From: Ralstonia sp. TCR112
GTDB taxonomy: Bacteria > Pseudomonadota > Gammaproteobacteria > Burkholderiales > Burkholderiaceae
Assembly: GCF_007997035.1 (NCBI RefSeq)
Contig: NZ_VOSS01000077.1
Location: 1-59,304, forward strand
DNA length: 59,304 nucleotides
Direction of reading: 5' to 3'
A program made the translations under genes and the position numbers. The notes beneath the pieces were generated by a model, which searched no databases, was not told the origin of the DNA, and worked only from the letters and a program-made list of their open reading frames with translations. This document shows positions 1 to 8,487 of the stretch, in pieces; position 1 is the first letter of the stretch, and each line of letters starts with the position of its first letter.

Positions 1-481
1 CAACGCCGGCACCCCCGTAGCCGTATCCGCCACGTCCTCCAGCCCCGCCATTGGCCGAACCGCCATTGTTGGTGGCGACGTTGCCGATGCCCGACACGCT
101 GATGTTGGTGACGGTGCCGTCCAGCTTGGAGACGGCAATCGCCTTGCTGGTGTTGAAGGAATTGGTGAAGGTTGCCGTTGCCGTGCCGCCGTTGTTGGCC
201 GCAGCGGTGCCATAGCCATCGGCGTTGACCCAGCCGCTGTTGTCGCGGTTGCTGCCCTGGCTTTGGTTGTTGTGCTGATTCGAGTTGTCGGTTGCCGTGG
301 TGGTTGTGGTGGTTGCCGTGCTCGTCGTCGTGTCTGTGCTCGTATTGGTTCTGGTGATGGTCGACGTGTTGGTTTGGGTCTTGTCACCCGCGCCAGACGC
401 CGTATTCCCGATATCGGCCAATGCAACGCCAGAGACCCCCAATCCCATGGCGATCGCGGTGGCCAGTAAGGTCTTCTTCAT
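1..481 (-). CDS. Secreted Asn/Thr/Gly-rich low-complexity protein, C-terminus cut by window edge
   Basis: The frame is open from the ATG at 481 to the left edge, giving 160 codons with no stop. Residues 1-22 look like a Sec signal peptide (MKKTLLATAIAMGLGVSGVALA). A stretch rich in Thr and Ser with TTTSTATTTT follows at about 35-65, then repeated NNGG and GG-rich segments to the edge. The composition resembles secreted adhesin or fimbria-like matrix proteins, but no domain can be named. A GGAG ribosome-binding site precedes the ATG. A sigma-54 type promoter lies about 100 bases upstream (583-600), which suggests RpoN control. Function is unknown. The call of a secreted protein is firm, and any adhesin role is a guess. 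Confidence 0.75.
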   Translation of the reverse strand, partial: MKKTLLATAIAMGLGVSGVALADIGNTASGAGDKTQTNTSTITRTNTSTDTTTSTATTTTTTATDNSNQHNNQSQGSNRDNSGWVNADGYGTAAANNGGTATATFTNSFNTSKAIAVSKLDGTVTNISVSGIGNVATNNGGSANGGAGGRGGYGYGGAGV

Positions 482-582
482 AACGCACTCCATAAAGGTG
501 AGAGGGACGGCTGGAAACGCAGCCAGTCAGGCCGGCGCGCTCTGCCTGTGGGAACAACATGACCCACCCCGGGGCGGCTCGT

Positions 583-600
583 TTGCATAATCGGTGCCAA
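583..600 (-). promoter_or_regulatory. Candidate sigma-54 (RpoN) promoter of the secreted protein
   Basis: On the minus strand the sequence reads TTGGCACCGATTATGCAA. The GG and GC pairs are separated by exactly 10 bases, which is the -24/-12 geometry of sigma-54. It matches TGGCAC of the -24 box and TGC of the -12 box. Transcription would start near 573, leaving a leader of about 90 bases before the ATG at 481. rpoN itself is encoded at 36902-38410. Confidence 0.6.
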
Positions 601-1103
601 CTTCCGGGTCCGCCCGACACCGCGGTTCTAAGCAATTGAAAACGCAAAAGTTTCACCGGCACGCGCGCACATAAGCGCGGGCCGTGCCGCGCAATCGTGT
701 CGAGATGTGCAACGTTTGAGGGGTTGTTTGGGCCCTTCCGGTTGCAGCGCCGATACAACGCCATGGAACGCACGGCGGCCATGGCATGCATGACCTTCGC
801 GCCAAGACGCAAACCACACGGACGGATGGGCGCAGCGCCGGTGTTTGAGACAGGCGATTGGCTGGGTGTTTCAGGCGTGATACATCGGCGCATCGGCGCT
901 CACATTGCATGAGCGGCAGCCCTGCGCCGACAGAGCATCCCGTGGCGCACGTTGCGTCGGGTTGCGTGTCTCGACGACGTTTGTATCGCGAGCTGGGGGC
1001 CTCTTGCGGCCGCTCGGCTGCGAGCGCCCCCTATCAGCAAGACGCATGCGGGAAACGTGTCTCGGTTTTTACCTCGCGGCTTGCCCCGGGCAGGCAAACA
1101 AAA
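601..1103. other. Intergenic stretch without a supported gene
   Basis: About 500 bases lie between the sigma-54 promoter and the end of the acyl-CoA synthetase gene. Open frames occur on both strands, but none has a ribosome-binding site, a recognisable family or a hydrophobic signal. The part upstream of 600 could hold an enhancer site for a sigma-54 activator; no clear palindromic activator site was identified by eye. Confidence 0.5.
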
Positions 1104-1148
1104 TTGCGCGCGGCAAGCATCGTCATGGCAACGAAAAGCCGCGCGCAA
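1104..1148 (-). terminator. Possible terminator of the acyl-CoA synthetase gene
   Basis: A perfect 11-base inverted repeat (TTGCGCGCGGC at 1104-1114 and its complement at 1138-1148) lies 38 bases past the stop codon on the minus strand and is followed there by a T-rich tract. The 23-base loop is long for an intrinsic terminator, so this is tentative. Confidence 0.4.
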
Positions 1149-1185
1149 CCGGTTCGCATTTCAACTGCGAAACTGCGAGCTCGCT

Positions 1186-2901
1186 TCAGGCCGTGGCGGC
1201 CACCGTCAGCTTGAGCTCTTCGATCATGCGATCGCGCATGACGAACTTCTGCACCTTGCCCGTCACCGTCATCGGCATCTCGGTGACGAAGCGGATGTAG
1301 CGCGGAATCTTGTAGTGCGCGATCTGGCCCTGGCAGAACGTACGGATTTCGTCTTCCGTGGCCTGCTGGCCGGGCTTGAGGACGATCCACGCGCAGACCT
1401 CTTCGCCGTACTTCGGGTCGGGCACGCCAAACACGTTGACGGCCTGCACCTTCGGATGCCGGAAGAGGAATTCTTCGATCTCGCGCGGGTAAACGTTCTC
1501 GCCACCGCGGATCAGCATGTCCTTCACGCGGCCGACGATGTTGCAGTAGCCCTCGGCATCGAACGTTGCCAGATCGCCCGTGCGCATCCAGCCGTCGTGG
1601 ATGGCGTCGGCGGTCTTGGCCTCGTCGTCCCAGTAGCCGAGCATGACCGAATAGCCCTTGGTGCACAGCTCGCCCTTCTCGCCCACCGGCACCACCTCGC
1701 CCGCACCGTCCACGAGCTTGACCTGCAGATGCGGCTGGATGCGGCCGACCGTGGTCACGCGCTTGTCGAGCGGATCGGTCACGGCGCTCTGGAAGGAGAC
1801 GGGACTCGTTTCCGTCATGCCGTATGCGATGGTGACCTCGCGCAGGTTCAGCTCCGACACGACGCGCTTCATCACCTCGATGGGGCACGGCGATCCGGCC
1901 ATGATGCCGCCGCGCAGGGTGGATACGTCAAAGCTCTTGAAGTCCGGATGTTCGAGCTGCGCGATGAACATGGTCGGCACGCCGTGCAGTTGCGTGCAGC
2001 GCTCTTCCGCCACCGTGCGCAGCGTGGCCAGCGGATCGAATGCTTCGCCCGGGAACACCATGCACGCGCCCGTGGCCGTGCAGGTCAGCACCGACATGAC
2101 CATGCCGAAGCAGTGATACAGCGGCACCGGAATGCACAGCCGATCGCCGCCCCGCAGGTTCATCGCCATGGCAACGAAGCGCGCGTTGTTGACGACGTTC
2201 ACATGCGTCAGCGTGGCGCCCTTCGGCGCGCCTGTCGTGCCGCTGGTGAACTGGATGTTGATGGCGTCGTCAGGCGACAGCGTGGCCGTGATGGCATCGA
2301 GCGCATCAACGGGTACGCTTTTTCCGCGCGCAATCACCTCGGCAAAGTTGAGCATGCCGGGCGTATTGGCCTCGCCCATGCGGATGACCCAGCGCAGCGC
2401 CGGCAGCTTGGCGGCATTCAATGCGCCGGGCTGCGCGGTCGCCAGCTCGGGCGCGAGCGTCTGCAGCATTTCCAGGTAGCGCGAAGTCTTGAACGCTTCG
2501 GCCGCCACGATGGCCTTGCAGCCGACCTTGTTGAGCGCGTATTCCAGCTCTGAAAGCCGATACGCAGGGTTGATGTTGACGAGGATGAGCCCCAGGCGCG
2601 CCGTCGCGAATTGCGTGAGCACCCATTCGACGCGGTTGGGCGACCAGATGCCGATGCGATCTCCCCGCTCCAGTCCCAGCGCGTGCAGGCCGGCGGCCAG
2701 CGCGTCGACCTGTTCGGCAAAGGCGCGCCACGTCCAGCGCACGTTCTGCTCGCGGAACACGACCGCCTCGTCGTCGGGGCAGCGGCCCACGGTATCCGCC
2801 AGCAACGCCGAGACCGTGACATGTGCGAGCGGTACCGACGTATCGCCCACCACATACGACACACCGTTGCGCGGTCGCGCGTCGAAAACCTCACCAGCCA
2901 T
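1186..2901 (-). CDS. AMP-binding acyl-CoA synthetase (fatty-acid CoA ligase)
   Basis: A 571-residue member of the ANL superfamily, expected to activate a carboxylic acid with ATP and then form the CoA thioester. Motifs are in order: the phosphate loop [10 protein letters not shown] near residue 190, GMTETSP near 335, the hinge [16 protein letters not shown] near 440, and the C-terminal catalytic lysine in TVTGKVQK near 540. Length and motifs fit medium or long-chain fatty acyl-CoA synthetases; the substrate cannot be read from sequence. The ATG at 2901 is preferred over the in-frame ATG at 2916 because GGAGGAG lies just upstream of 2901. It is divergent from gluconokinase. Confidence 0.9.
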   Translation of the reverse strand: MAGEVFDARPRNGVSYVVGDTSVPLAHVTVSALLADTVGRCPDDEAVVFREQNVRWTWRAFAEQVDALAAGLHALGLERGDRIGIWSPNRVEWVLTQFATARLGLILVNINPAYRLSELEYALNKVGCKAIVAAEAFKTSRYLEMLQTLAPELATAQPGALNAAKLPALRWVIRMGEANTPGMLNFAEVIARGKSVPVDALDAITATLSPDDAINIQFTSGTTGAPKGATLTHVNVVNNARFVAMAMNLRGGDRLCIPVPLYHCFGMVMSVLTCTATGACMVFPGEAFDPLATLRTVAEERCTQLHGVPTMFIAQLEHPDFKSFDVSTLRGGIMAGSPCPIEVMKRVVSELNLREVTIAYGMTETSPVSFQSAVTDPLDKRVTTVGRIQPHLQVKLVDGAGEVVPVGEKGELCTKGYSVMLGYWDDEAKTADAIHDGWMRTGDLATFDAEGYCNIVGRVKDMLIRGGENVYPREIEEFLFRHPKVQAVNVFGVPDPKYGEEVCAWIVLKPGQQATEDEIRTFCQGQIAHYKIPRYIRFVTEMPMTVTGKVQKFVMRDRMIEELKLTVAATA

Positions 2902-3127
2902 GGATGTCTCCTCCAATCAACGTTGGCCTTTTTGGGGCCTTGTTCTGAATGATTTGTAACCACTGCTTCAAACGCAATTTGACGCAGGTTGACGTATTTG
3001 GCAATCCGTTGCCCGACGAACAATGACGCGGAACAATTGCTGCGCTGCAGCAGCAAAAATCGGTGGGCGTCGTCTTCAACGCGCTAACATGCCGGCCTGA
3101 TGTTTTGCGCTTTCTTGCTCGTAGGGA

Positions 3128-3643
3128 ATGACGATGATCGTAGTAGTGATGGGTGTTTCGGGTTGCGGCAAATCCACGGTGGGCCAGAAGATCGCCGAGC
3201 GGCTGGGCTGCGCTTTCCGTGATGGCGACGAGTTCCACTCCGAGGCCAACCGCGCCAAGATGCACGCCGGCATTCCCCTGAACGACGACGACCGCAAGCC
3301 CTGGCTCGAATCCATCCGCGCCTACATGGACGAGAAGACAAGCAACGGGCAATCGCTGGTGGTGGCGTGCTCAGCGCTGAAGCAGCGCTACCGCGACGTG
3401 CTGCGCGGCCCCGCCGGCAACGCTGAATTCGTCTATCTGAAGGGCGATTTCGATCTGCTGCAAGGCCGCCTTGCTGCACGGAAAGACCACTTCTTCAACC
3501 CGAACCTGCTGCGCAGCCAGTTCGACGCACTGGAAGAGCCGACCGACGCCGTCGTCGTCGACATCGCGCTGCCGCCCGAAGCCATCGTCGACGAGGCTGT
3601 CGCGCAACTGCAGGCACGCGCCGCGCACCGCCCGGCCGCCTGA
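3128..3643 (+). CDS. gntK: Gluconokinase
   Basis: A 171-residue P-loop kinase that phosphorylates D-gluconate to 6-phosphogluconate, feeding the Entner-Doudoroff or pentose phosphate routes. The Walker A loop GVSGCGKST is at residues 9-17, and DGDEFHSEANRAKM, typical of the GntK substrate region, follows at about 32-45. The motif ACSALKQRYRD near residue 80 is also characteristic. Length matches the family. It stands alone with no gluconate permease or repressor beside it. The ATG at 3128 has AGGGA upstream; an in-frame ATG lies two codons later. Confidence 0.93.
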   Translation: MTMIVVVMGVSGCGKSTVGQKIAERLGCAFRDGDEFHSEANRAKMHAGIPLNDDDRKPWLESIRAYMDEKTSNGQSLVVACSALKQRYRDVLRGPAGNAEFVYLKGDFDLLQGRLAARKDHFFNPNLLRSQFDALEEPTDAVVVDIALPPEAIVDEAVAQLQARAAHRPAA

Positions 3644-3659
3644 ACCTGCCCGATCAGCG

Positions 3660-4511
3660 CTAGCTGCGCGTAAGTTGCTGCAACACGGCCTGCACCTCGC
3701 CGTTGCACACGCGGCTCATGCGCTCCTGCTCACGCGGCGTATCGATCTGCTCGTGCGCCTGCAAGCCCAGTTCGATCAGCGATTGCGCACGCGGCAGCCA
3801 ATGGCGCGTGAGCGCTGCCTGCAAATCGGCGGCAATGCGGTCCGGGTCTCCAAAGTAGAGCCGGCCGCCGTATTCGCTCTCGATCTCCTTGCGGATGACC
3901 TCGGCAGCGTGCGGCAGCACGGCGCGGTTGACGGCCACATGCCGCAATTCGTGCTCGCGGATGGCGTTGTACGCGCACGTGCCCGGCGCAAATTCGCGCG
4001 CGACGGTCACCCGAAAATTGTTCAGCACCAGCTCCACCGAAATGGACGGCCGCAGGCAGGTCGTGGCCGGCTGCGTGGCGATCGCCATGTATCGGCTCGT
4101 CACGTCGAAGCGCGCCAGCAGCGTCGCATACGTCTTGCCCAGCACGCGCGCTGAGCGATCGTACGGTGGCGCTTCGGCAGTGAGCTGCTCGACCGAGCGG
4201 TCGTTGGAAAAGGACAGCGGCGTTTCGGTGGCACGCACCTCCACGCGCATCGGGCCCAACGCCTGGTCGCACGCCTTGAGCCAGTGCGATTTGTTGGCAT
4301 TGAAGGCGTGGGCGCCCGTTGTTCCGGTCGCGGCCGCGACGTTTTCGATCGGCGCAAAGCGCACATCCGCCAGCCTCAGCCGATGCAGCCGACTCCACTG
4401 CCAGGCACGGCCGCCACGGCCAGCACCACACCCAATACCACCACCCGACGCATGCTGGGCTCCCCGTTTGCGCATCCCGACCGGGCTACGCAGGGGCGCC
4501 GGTTGGGTCAT
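3660..4511 (-). CDS. Putative zinc-dependent protease-like protein (HExxH), probably frameshifted at its N-terminus
   Basis: A 283-residue frame whose ATG (4511) overlaps the esterase stop as ATGA. Residues 50-283 look like a genuine protein, with the metal motif HELRH at 187-191 and several conserved-looking Cys. It resembles DUF922-type predicted periplasmic Zn-proteases; that assignment is tentative. Residues 1-48 are Arg/Gly-rich and unlike a protein start. A better start lies in another frame: ATG at 4453, preceded by GGGGAGCC, encodes MRRVVVLGVVLAVAAVPG, a good signal peptide, but that frame hits TGA after 25 codons near 4378. A single-base indel around 4375-4390 would join the two, so either the gene is frameshifted or the base call is wrong. 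Confidence 0.65.
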   Translation of the reverse strand: MTQPAPLRSPVGMRKRGAQHASGGGIGCGAGRGGRAWQWSRLHRLRLADVRFAPIENVAAATGTTGAHAFNANKSHWLKACDQALGPMRVEVRATETPLSFSNDRSVEQLTAEAPPYDRSARVLGKTYATLLARFDVTSRYMAIATQPATTCLRPSISVELVLNNFRVTVAREFAPGTCAYNAIREHELRHVAVNRAVLPHAAEVIRKEIESEYGGRLYFGDPDRIAADLQAALTRHWLPRAQSLIELGLQAHEQIDTPREQERMSRVCNGEVQAVLQQLTRS

Positions 4512-5479
4512 GCCGGTGTCAGTTCCACCGGTTCTCGGTTCTCATGCTGGGCGGCAACCAGTCGCCTGATCTGCTCGCCCGATCGTTTGAGCGCTACGCG
4601 CGCCTCTGGAAGGAAAGGATAGAAGATCGGCCACACGTGCGGAAGCCGCCGCCCCATTTCTACCGAAACGGATACCCCGGCCGCCCGCGCGCGCTCGGCC
4701 ATTCGGAGGGTGTCGTCGCGCAGCACTTCGCTCGTGCTGACATAGCAGTGCAGCGTGGGCAAGCCCGTGAAATCGGCATACAGCGGCGAGGCGAGCGGAT
4801 GGTCGGTCGGCGCGCCCGAATCACCCAGGTACAACGCGGCCCCGTGCGCCATCCATGCGCCGCGAAACATCACGTCGGATTCATCGTTGTCGATCAGGCT
4901 CTGGCCGGTGGCGGCAAGATCCGTCCACGGCGAATACAGCACCGCGCCCGCCGGCAGCGGGTCCGCCGCATCGCGCAAGGCCACGAGCAACGCCAACGCC
5001 AGTCCGCCGCCAGCGGAATCGCCCGCCACGACAATGCGCGATGGCGCCACGCCCTGGGCGAGCAGGGTGCGATACGTCGACAGCGCATCTTCCACCGGGG
5101 CTGGAAAGGGATGTTCAGGTGCCAACCGGTAGTCCGGCACGCACACACGCGCCCGCGCATGCGTGGCGAGCCCAATGGTGATCGGGCGATGGGTGCGCGG
5201 GCTGCAGAAAAAGTAGCCGCCGCCATGCAGGTAAAGCACGACCGGCGCGTCGTCGTGCAGGTCCGGATCGGCGGGTTCGATCCATTCGCCGGTGAGGCCA
5301 TCGCCGTGGGCTCCAATGGCCGGCACGATGCGCCAGTCCGGCGGCAGCTCCACCGGCAAAGGCATCTTGCGCTTCTCGGCATGCAGGCGCGTGGCGATGG
5401 GATCGAAGGGCTCCCGCTCGGTCGGCTTCTTGACCTGGTTGCGCACCATTCGTGAGACGACCCAGTTCTGCCAGCTCAT
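4508..5479 (-). CDS. Alpha/beta hydrolase, hormone-sensitive-lipase-type esterase
   Basis: A 323-residue esterase or lipase of the HSL (family IV) group. The oxyanion-hole motif HGGGYF is near residue 84, the nucleophile elbow GDSAGGG near 153, the catalytic Asp in SEVLRDD near 250 and the catalytic His in LPHVWP near 282. PDYRLAPEHPFPAP is also characteristic of this family. There is no signal peptide, so it is probably cytoplasmic. The natural substrate is unknown; small acyl esters are usual. Its stop overlaps the next gene's ATG, so the two are probably co-translated. Confidence 0.9.
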   Translation of the reverse strand: MSWQNWVVSRMVRNQVKKPTEREPFDPIATRLHAEKRKMPLPVELPPDWRIVPAIGAHGDGLTGEWIEPADPDLHDDAPVVLYLHGGGYFFCSPRTHRPITIGLATHARARVCVPDYRLAPEHPFPAPVEDALSTYRTLLAQGVAPSRIVVAGDSAGGGLALALLVALRDAADPLPAGAVLYSPWTDLAATGQSLIDNDESDVMFRGAWMAHGAALYLGDSGAPTDHPLASPLYADFTGLPTLHCYVSTSEVLRDDTLRMAERARAAGVSVSVEMGRRLPHVWPIFYPFLPEARVALKRSGEQIRRLVAAQHENREPVELTPA

Positions 5480-5618
5480 CGGGCAACCCTCCGCTGCAAA
5501 ACCCCAGCCTAGCGAGGAAGCACTGCCCAGACAATCGGTTCCCGCCCTGTTTTGGCGCGAGTGTCCCCATCGGGCAACGCCCGGACGGCTTGGCCCTTAC
5601 TTGCCCCGGCATGACCAA

Positions 5619-5655
5619 CAATCTATAAATTTATATATTATTGGAATCTAGATTG
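5619..5655. promoter_or_regulatory. Nested AT-rich palindromes upstream of the thiosulfate transport locus
   Basis: The arms CAATCTA (5619-5625) and TAGATTG (5649-5655) form an inverted repeat. Inside it lie the perfect 12-base palindrome TATAAATTTATA (5624-5635) and the 10-base palindrome AATCTAGATT (5645-5654). TATATT at 5633-5638 would serve as a -10 box. This AT-rich block is striking in a GC-rich region and is a likely repressor site, perhaps for an ArsR/BigR-type sulfur-responsive regulator. No regulator gene is adjacent. Confidence 0.55.
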
Positions 5656-5681
5656 TCTTCCGCCCTGCGACCTTTTTTCCC

Positions 5682-6116
5682 ATGTCGATCGACTTTGCAC
5701 ATTTCACTCCCGGCGCTGCCCTCGTCGGCGGCCTGATCATCGGGCTGGCGGCAGCCGTGCTGGTGCTGGGCGCAGGCCGCATTGCCGGCATCAGCGGCAT
5801 CGTCGGTGGGCTGCTGCTGCGCCCGCGCGGCGATATGGACTGGCGCATCGCCTTCCTGATCGGCTTGATGGGCGCACCGGTGATTGCCGCGCTGCTTGGT
5901 CACCCCGTGGTTCCGGAAATCGCCGGAGGTTGGGGCGAGGTGTTGGCGGCCGGGTTCCTGGTCGGCATCGGAACGCGCTACGCAGGCGGCTGCACCAGCG
6001 GCCACGGCGTGTGCGGGTTGTCGCGCGGCTCGGTGCGCTCGCTGGTGGCCACGCTCACCTTCATGACGGCCGGCATCGTGACCGTCTTCGTGGTGCGCCA
6101 CGTGGTCGGAGGCTGA
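5682..6116 (+). CDS. YeeE/YedE family membrane protein, N-terminal half of a split thiosulfate transporter
   Basis: A 144-residue protein with about four hydrophobic segments (roughly residues 13-35, 38-55, 63-85 and 115-140). The conserved motif [11 protein letters not shown] near residues 103-113 carries the cysteines that, in YeeE/TsuA transporters, hand thiosulfate through the membrane. The protein is half the length of E. coli YeeE, and the next gene supplies the other half. One base separates the two genes, implying one operon and a heteromeric transporter. No Shine-Dalgarno sequence is visible before the ATG, where a run of T is found instead. Confidence 0.85.
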   Translation: MSIDFAHFTPGAALVGGLIIGLAAAVLVLGAGRIAGISGIVGGLLLRPRGDMDWRIAFLIGLMGAPVIAALLGHPVVPEIAGGWGEVLAAGFLVGIGTRYAGGCTSGHGVCGLSRGSVRSLVATLTFMTAGIVTVFVVRHVVGG

Positions 6117-6117
6117 C

Positions 6118-6531
6118 ATGGCCATCGTGATCGCGCTCGTTGCGGGCCTACTGTTTGGCGCGGGGCTCATCGTGTCGGGCATGGCCAATCCAGCCAAGGT
6201 GCTCGGCTTTCTGGATCTGTTCGGTCAATGGGACCCTTCATTGGCGTTCGTGATGGCCGGAGCCATTGCCGTCGGCACGATCGCCTTTTTTGTGGCGCGG
6301 CGGCGCGGTCGCTCGTGGCTGGGCACGCTGATCCAATTGCCGTCAGCCACTGGCGTGACGACGCGGCTCGTGCTCGGCAGCGCCGTCTTCGGCATCGGCT
6401 GGGGGCTGGCAGGTTTCTGCCCGGGGCCGGCATTGGTGGCGCTGGGCGCGGGCGTGCCAAAGGCTGTCGGCTTTGTCGCCGCCATGCTGGTGGGCATGGC
6501 CGTCTTCACGTGGCTGCAACGCAAGCGCTAG
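6118..6531 (+). CDS. YeeE/YedE family membrane protein, C-terminal half of a split thiosulfate transporter
   Basis: A 137-residue protein with four to five membrane segments. It carries the family motifs [18 protein letters not shown] near residues 17-34 and [12 protein letters not shown] near 99-110; the second contains the conserved CPGP cysteine. Together with the preceding gene it forms a split YeeE/YedE module, a common arrangement in proteobacteria. The role in sulfur-compound uptake is known for E. coli YeeE and inferred here. The dihaem cytochrome gene follows after 49 bases, so uptake and oxidation of thiosulfate are probably linked. Confidence 0.85.
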   Translation: MAIVIALVAGLLFGAGLIVSGMANPAKVLGFLDLFGQWDPSLAFVMAGAIAVGTIAFFVARRRGRSWLGTLIQLPSATGVTTRLVLGSAVFGIGWGLAGFCPGPALVALGAGVPKAVGFVAAMLVGMAVFTWLQRKR

Positions 6532-6580
6532 CCAGGCGGCACTGCCGCATATCAACCACAACAAACCTACAGGGGACAAC

Positions 6581-7390
6581 ATGACGCTCCGCACACTCGG
6601 CGCTGCATTGGCGCTGGCCATCGGCACATCCGCCTTCGCACAAACAACGCCGGCGACGCTGCCGGTACCGGACGAAGCCACCATCCCCGCCGGCCCCATG
6701 GGCGACGCCATCAAGCGCGGCAAGCTGATCCTCACCGACACCAAGCGCCAGCTGCCGCACAACGTCGGCAACGGCCTGAACTGCACGAGCTGCCACCTCA
6801 ATGGCGGCACGACGCCCTACGCATCACCATGGGTGGGGCTGACTGCCGCGTTTCCGGAGTACCGCTCACGCAGCGGCGCAGTCATCTCGCTGCAGCAGCG
6901 CGTGAATGATTGCTTCCAGCGCTCGATGAACGGCAAGCCCATCGCCTTCGACGGCGAAGACATGAACGCCATCCTCGCCTACATGAAATGGCTCTCCAGC
7001 GGCGTGCCCGTGGGCACCAACGTCACGGGGCGCGGCTTTGAAAAGATCGACACCGCGCTCGCCCCGAACCGCGACAACGGCAAAGCGATCTACGCCCAGC
7101 GCTGCGCCGCCTGCCATGGCGTCGAGGGCCAGGGGCTGCCCAACCCGCAAGGCGGCTACCTGATGCCGCCGCTATGGGGCAAGGATTCGTTCAACGTAGG
7201 CGCGGGCATGGCCCGCATGTACACCGCCGCGGCCTTCGTGAAGCACAACATGCCGCTGGGTCAGGGCGGCACGCTGACCGCGCAGGAGGCCGTGGACGTG
7301 GCAGCCTTCTTTACCCAGCAGCCCCGCCCCGACTATGCCGCGCGCGCCAAGGACTGGCCCAAGGGCGACAAGCCCAAAGACGCGCGCTGA
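6581..7390 (+). CDS. tsdA: TsdA-like dihaem cytochrome c, thiosulfate dehydrogenase
   Basis: A 269-residue periplasmic cytochrome. The signal peptide ends near residue 20 (TSAFA). Two haem-binding motifs are visible, CTSCH at 68-72 and CAACH at 175-179. The segment RVNDCFQRSMNG places Cys111 where TsdA enzymes have the cysteine that ligates the active-site haem. TsdA interconverts two thiosulfate with tetrathionate and two electrons. The start at 6581 follows AGGGGACAAC and opens a normal signal peptide; longer in-frame extensions lack one. No separate tsdB is present. The function is inferred but fits the transporter genes upstream. Confidence 0.85.
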   Translation: MTLRTLGAALALAIGTSAFAQTTPATLPVPDEATIPAGPMGDAIKRGKLILTDTKRQLPHNVGNGLNCTSCHLNGGTTPYASPWVGLTAAFPEYRSRSGAVISLQQRVNDCFQRSMNGKPIAFDGEDMNAILAYMKWLSSGVPVGTNVTGRGFEKIDTALAPNRDNGKAIYAQRCAACHGVEGQGLPNPQGGYLMPPLWGKDSFNVGAGMARMYTAAAFVKHNMPLGQGGTLTAQEAVDVAAFFTQQPRPDYAARAKDWPKGDKPKDAR

Positions 7391-7410
7391 GCGCCGCCCG
7401 ATTCAAAAAC

Positions 7411-7444
7411 AAAAAGCCTGCGACGCAACCGCCGCAGGCTTTTT
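7411..7444. terminator. Bidirectional intrinsic terminator
   Basis: A perfect 12-base stem, AAAAAGCCTGCG (7411-7422) with its complement at 7433-7444 and a 10-base loop. A and T runs flank both arms, so it can end the tsdA transcript and the lipoprotein transcript coming from the other strand. Confidence 0.9.
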
Positions 7445-7501
7445 GCTTTCGCACTTCGGGGCGCTGAACGCCCTCGCAGTGCTTTCCCCGTTCAATCCTG
7501 A

Positions 7502-8335
7502 TCAGTTGACCTTCAGCTGACCGCCGCGGCCCAGGCCGCCCTTGACGTCTTGCGCCTTGTAGCTGCGCAGGGCGACGACCATCTTGTTCCATGCGTCGAT
7601 GAAGGCGACCACCGTGGCCTTGCCTTCCGGCGTCGCCGAGAAGCCTGCCAGGCCACCGCCCACGCCACCGCCAAAACCGGCCAGCACGGCGCCGTAGTTC
7701 GTCGCGGTCGAGCTGCCTTCGGCGGCGGCGATCTGCACGGCCGAGCGCACGTCGAACAGGGTCAGCGTCACGACCGAAGCCTTCGACTTCACGCTGCCGG
7801 CCAGCGCGGCGATGGCGCTGTTGCCGAGCAGGCCGCCCACGGCACCTGCCACCCCGCCGATCGGCGAGTCGTTGATGATGATCTGCGGCTCCATGTAGTA
7901 ATCAGCCGCCACGCGCTGGCCCTTCTGCTGCTTCGAGCCGGCGCGGTATTCGCCGGAGTTGCGCTGCAGATCGGTGATGCGCGACAGGCGCGCGTCCGTC
8001 TTCTGGTTGCCGATCGACGTGATCACGAAGCAGTTCGATTGCTGCACGGCCATGCGCAGCAGCGGATCGATCGTCGTCACCTTGGTGGCGCTGCCGAACT
8101 GGCCGTACCAGTCGGCGTTGCGGCCGTCATCCATGGCGATGGTGCCCAGCGGCGAGGCGCAGCGCTCGAGCGTCGGATCTGCGCCCACGCTCGAGCCGCC
8201 GGCCGCAGCGCCGCTCACGCCAGCGTTCTGGCCGCCCGGAGTGACCATGCCGCCACCAGCGCAGGCGGTCAGGGAAGCGGTGATCAGTGCTACGCCTGCG
8301 GCCTTGGCAGTGCGGCTGAGAAGATTGGTGTTCAT
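7502..8335 (-). CDS. CsgG/HfaB-like outer-membrane lipoprotein
   Basis: A 277-residue lipoprotein. The signal sequence ends in a lipobox, LTAC, with the lipidated Cys at residue 25. A Gly/Ser-rich linker precedes a globular domain with the pattern of CsgG/HfaB proteins: a central YYMEPQIIIND strand, a Gly/Ala-rich membrane-like stretch (GGVAGAVGGLLGNSAIAALAG) and a VVTLTLFDVRS strand near residue 195. CsgG forms the curli secretion pore and HfaB helps holdfast attachment. No curli subunit gene is next to it, so the substrate is unknown. It is a single-gene unit ending at the shared terminator. Confidence 0.7.
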   Translation of the reverse strand: MNTNLLSRTAKAAGVALITASLTACAGGGMVTPGGQNAGVSGAAAGGSSVGADPTLERCASPLGTIAMDDGRNADWYGQFGSATKVTTIDPLLRMAVQQSNCFVITSIGNQKTDARLSRITDLQRNSGEYRAGSKQQKGQRVAADYYMEPQIIINDSPIGGVAGAVGGLLGNSAIAALAGSVKSKASVVTLTLFDVRSAVQIAAAEGSSTATNYGAVLAGFGGGVGGGLAGFSATPEGKATVVAFIDAWNKMVVALRSYKAQDVKGGLGRGGQLKVN

Positions 8336-8487
8336 ATTGTTGTGTGGCTCACATTGAGTCGATGTTCGGCTTATGCGTCCTGCGACTCAATAAGCCCCCC
8401 TTGATCAGGCGTGCGAGGTGTGCAACAGGCTTTCCCCCTCCCCGAACTGCCTTGAAACGCTTTGAAACGGATGACTGCGGCGTCTGC

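Noticed and set aside
858-1214. Short open frames in the 700-base gap after the first gene
   Set aside because: None has a ribosome-binding site or family-like sequence, and they overlap each other on both strands.
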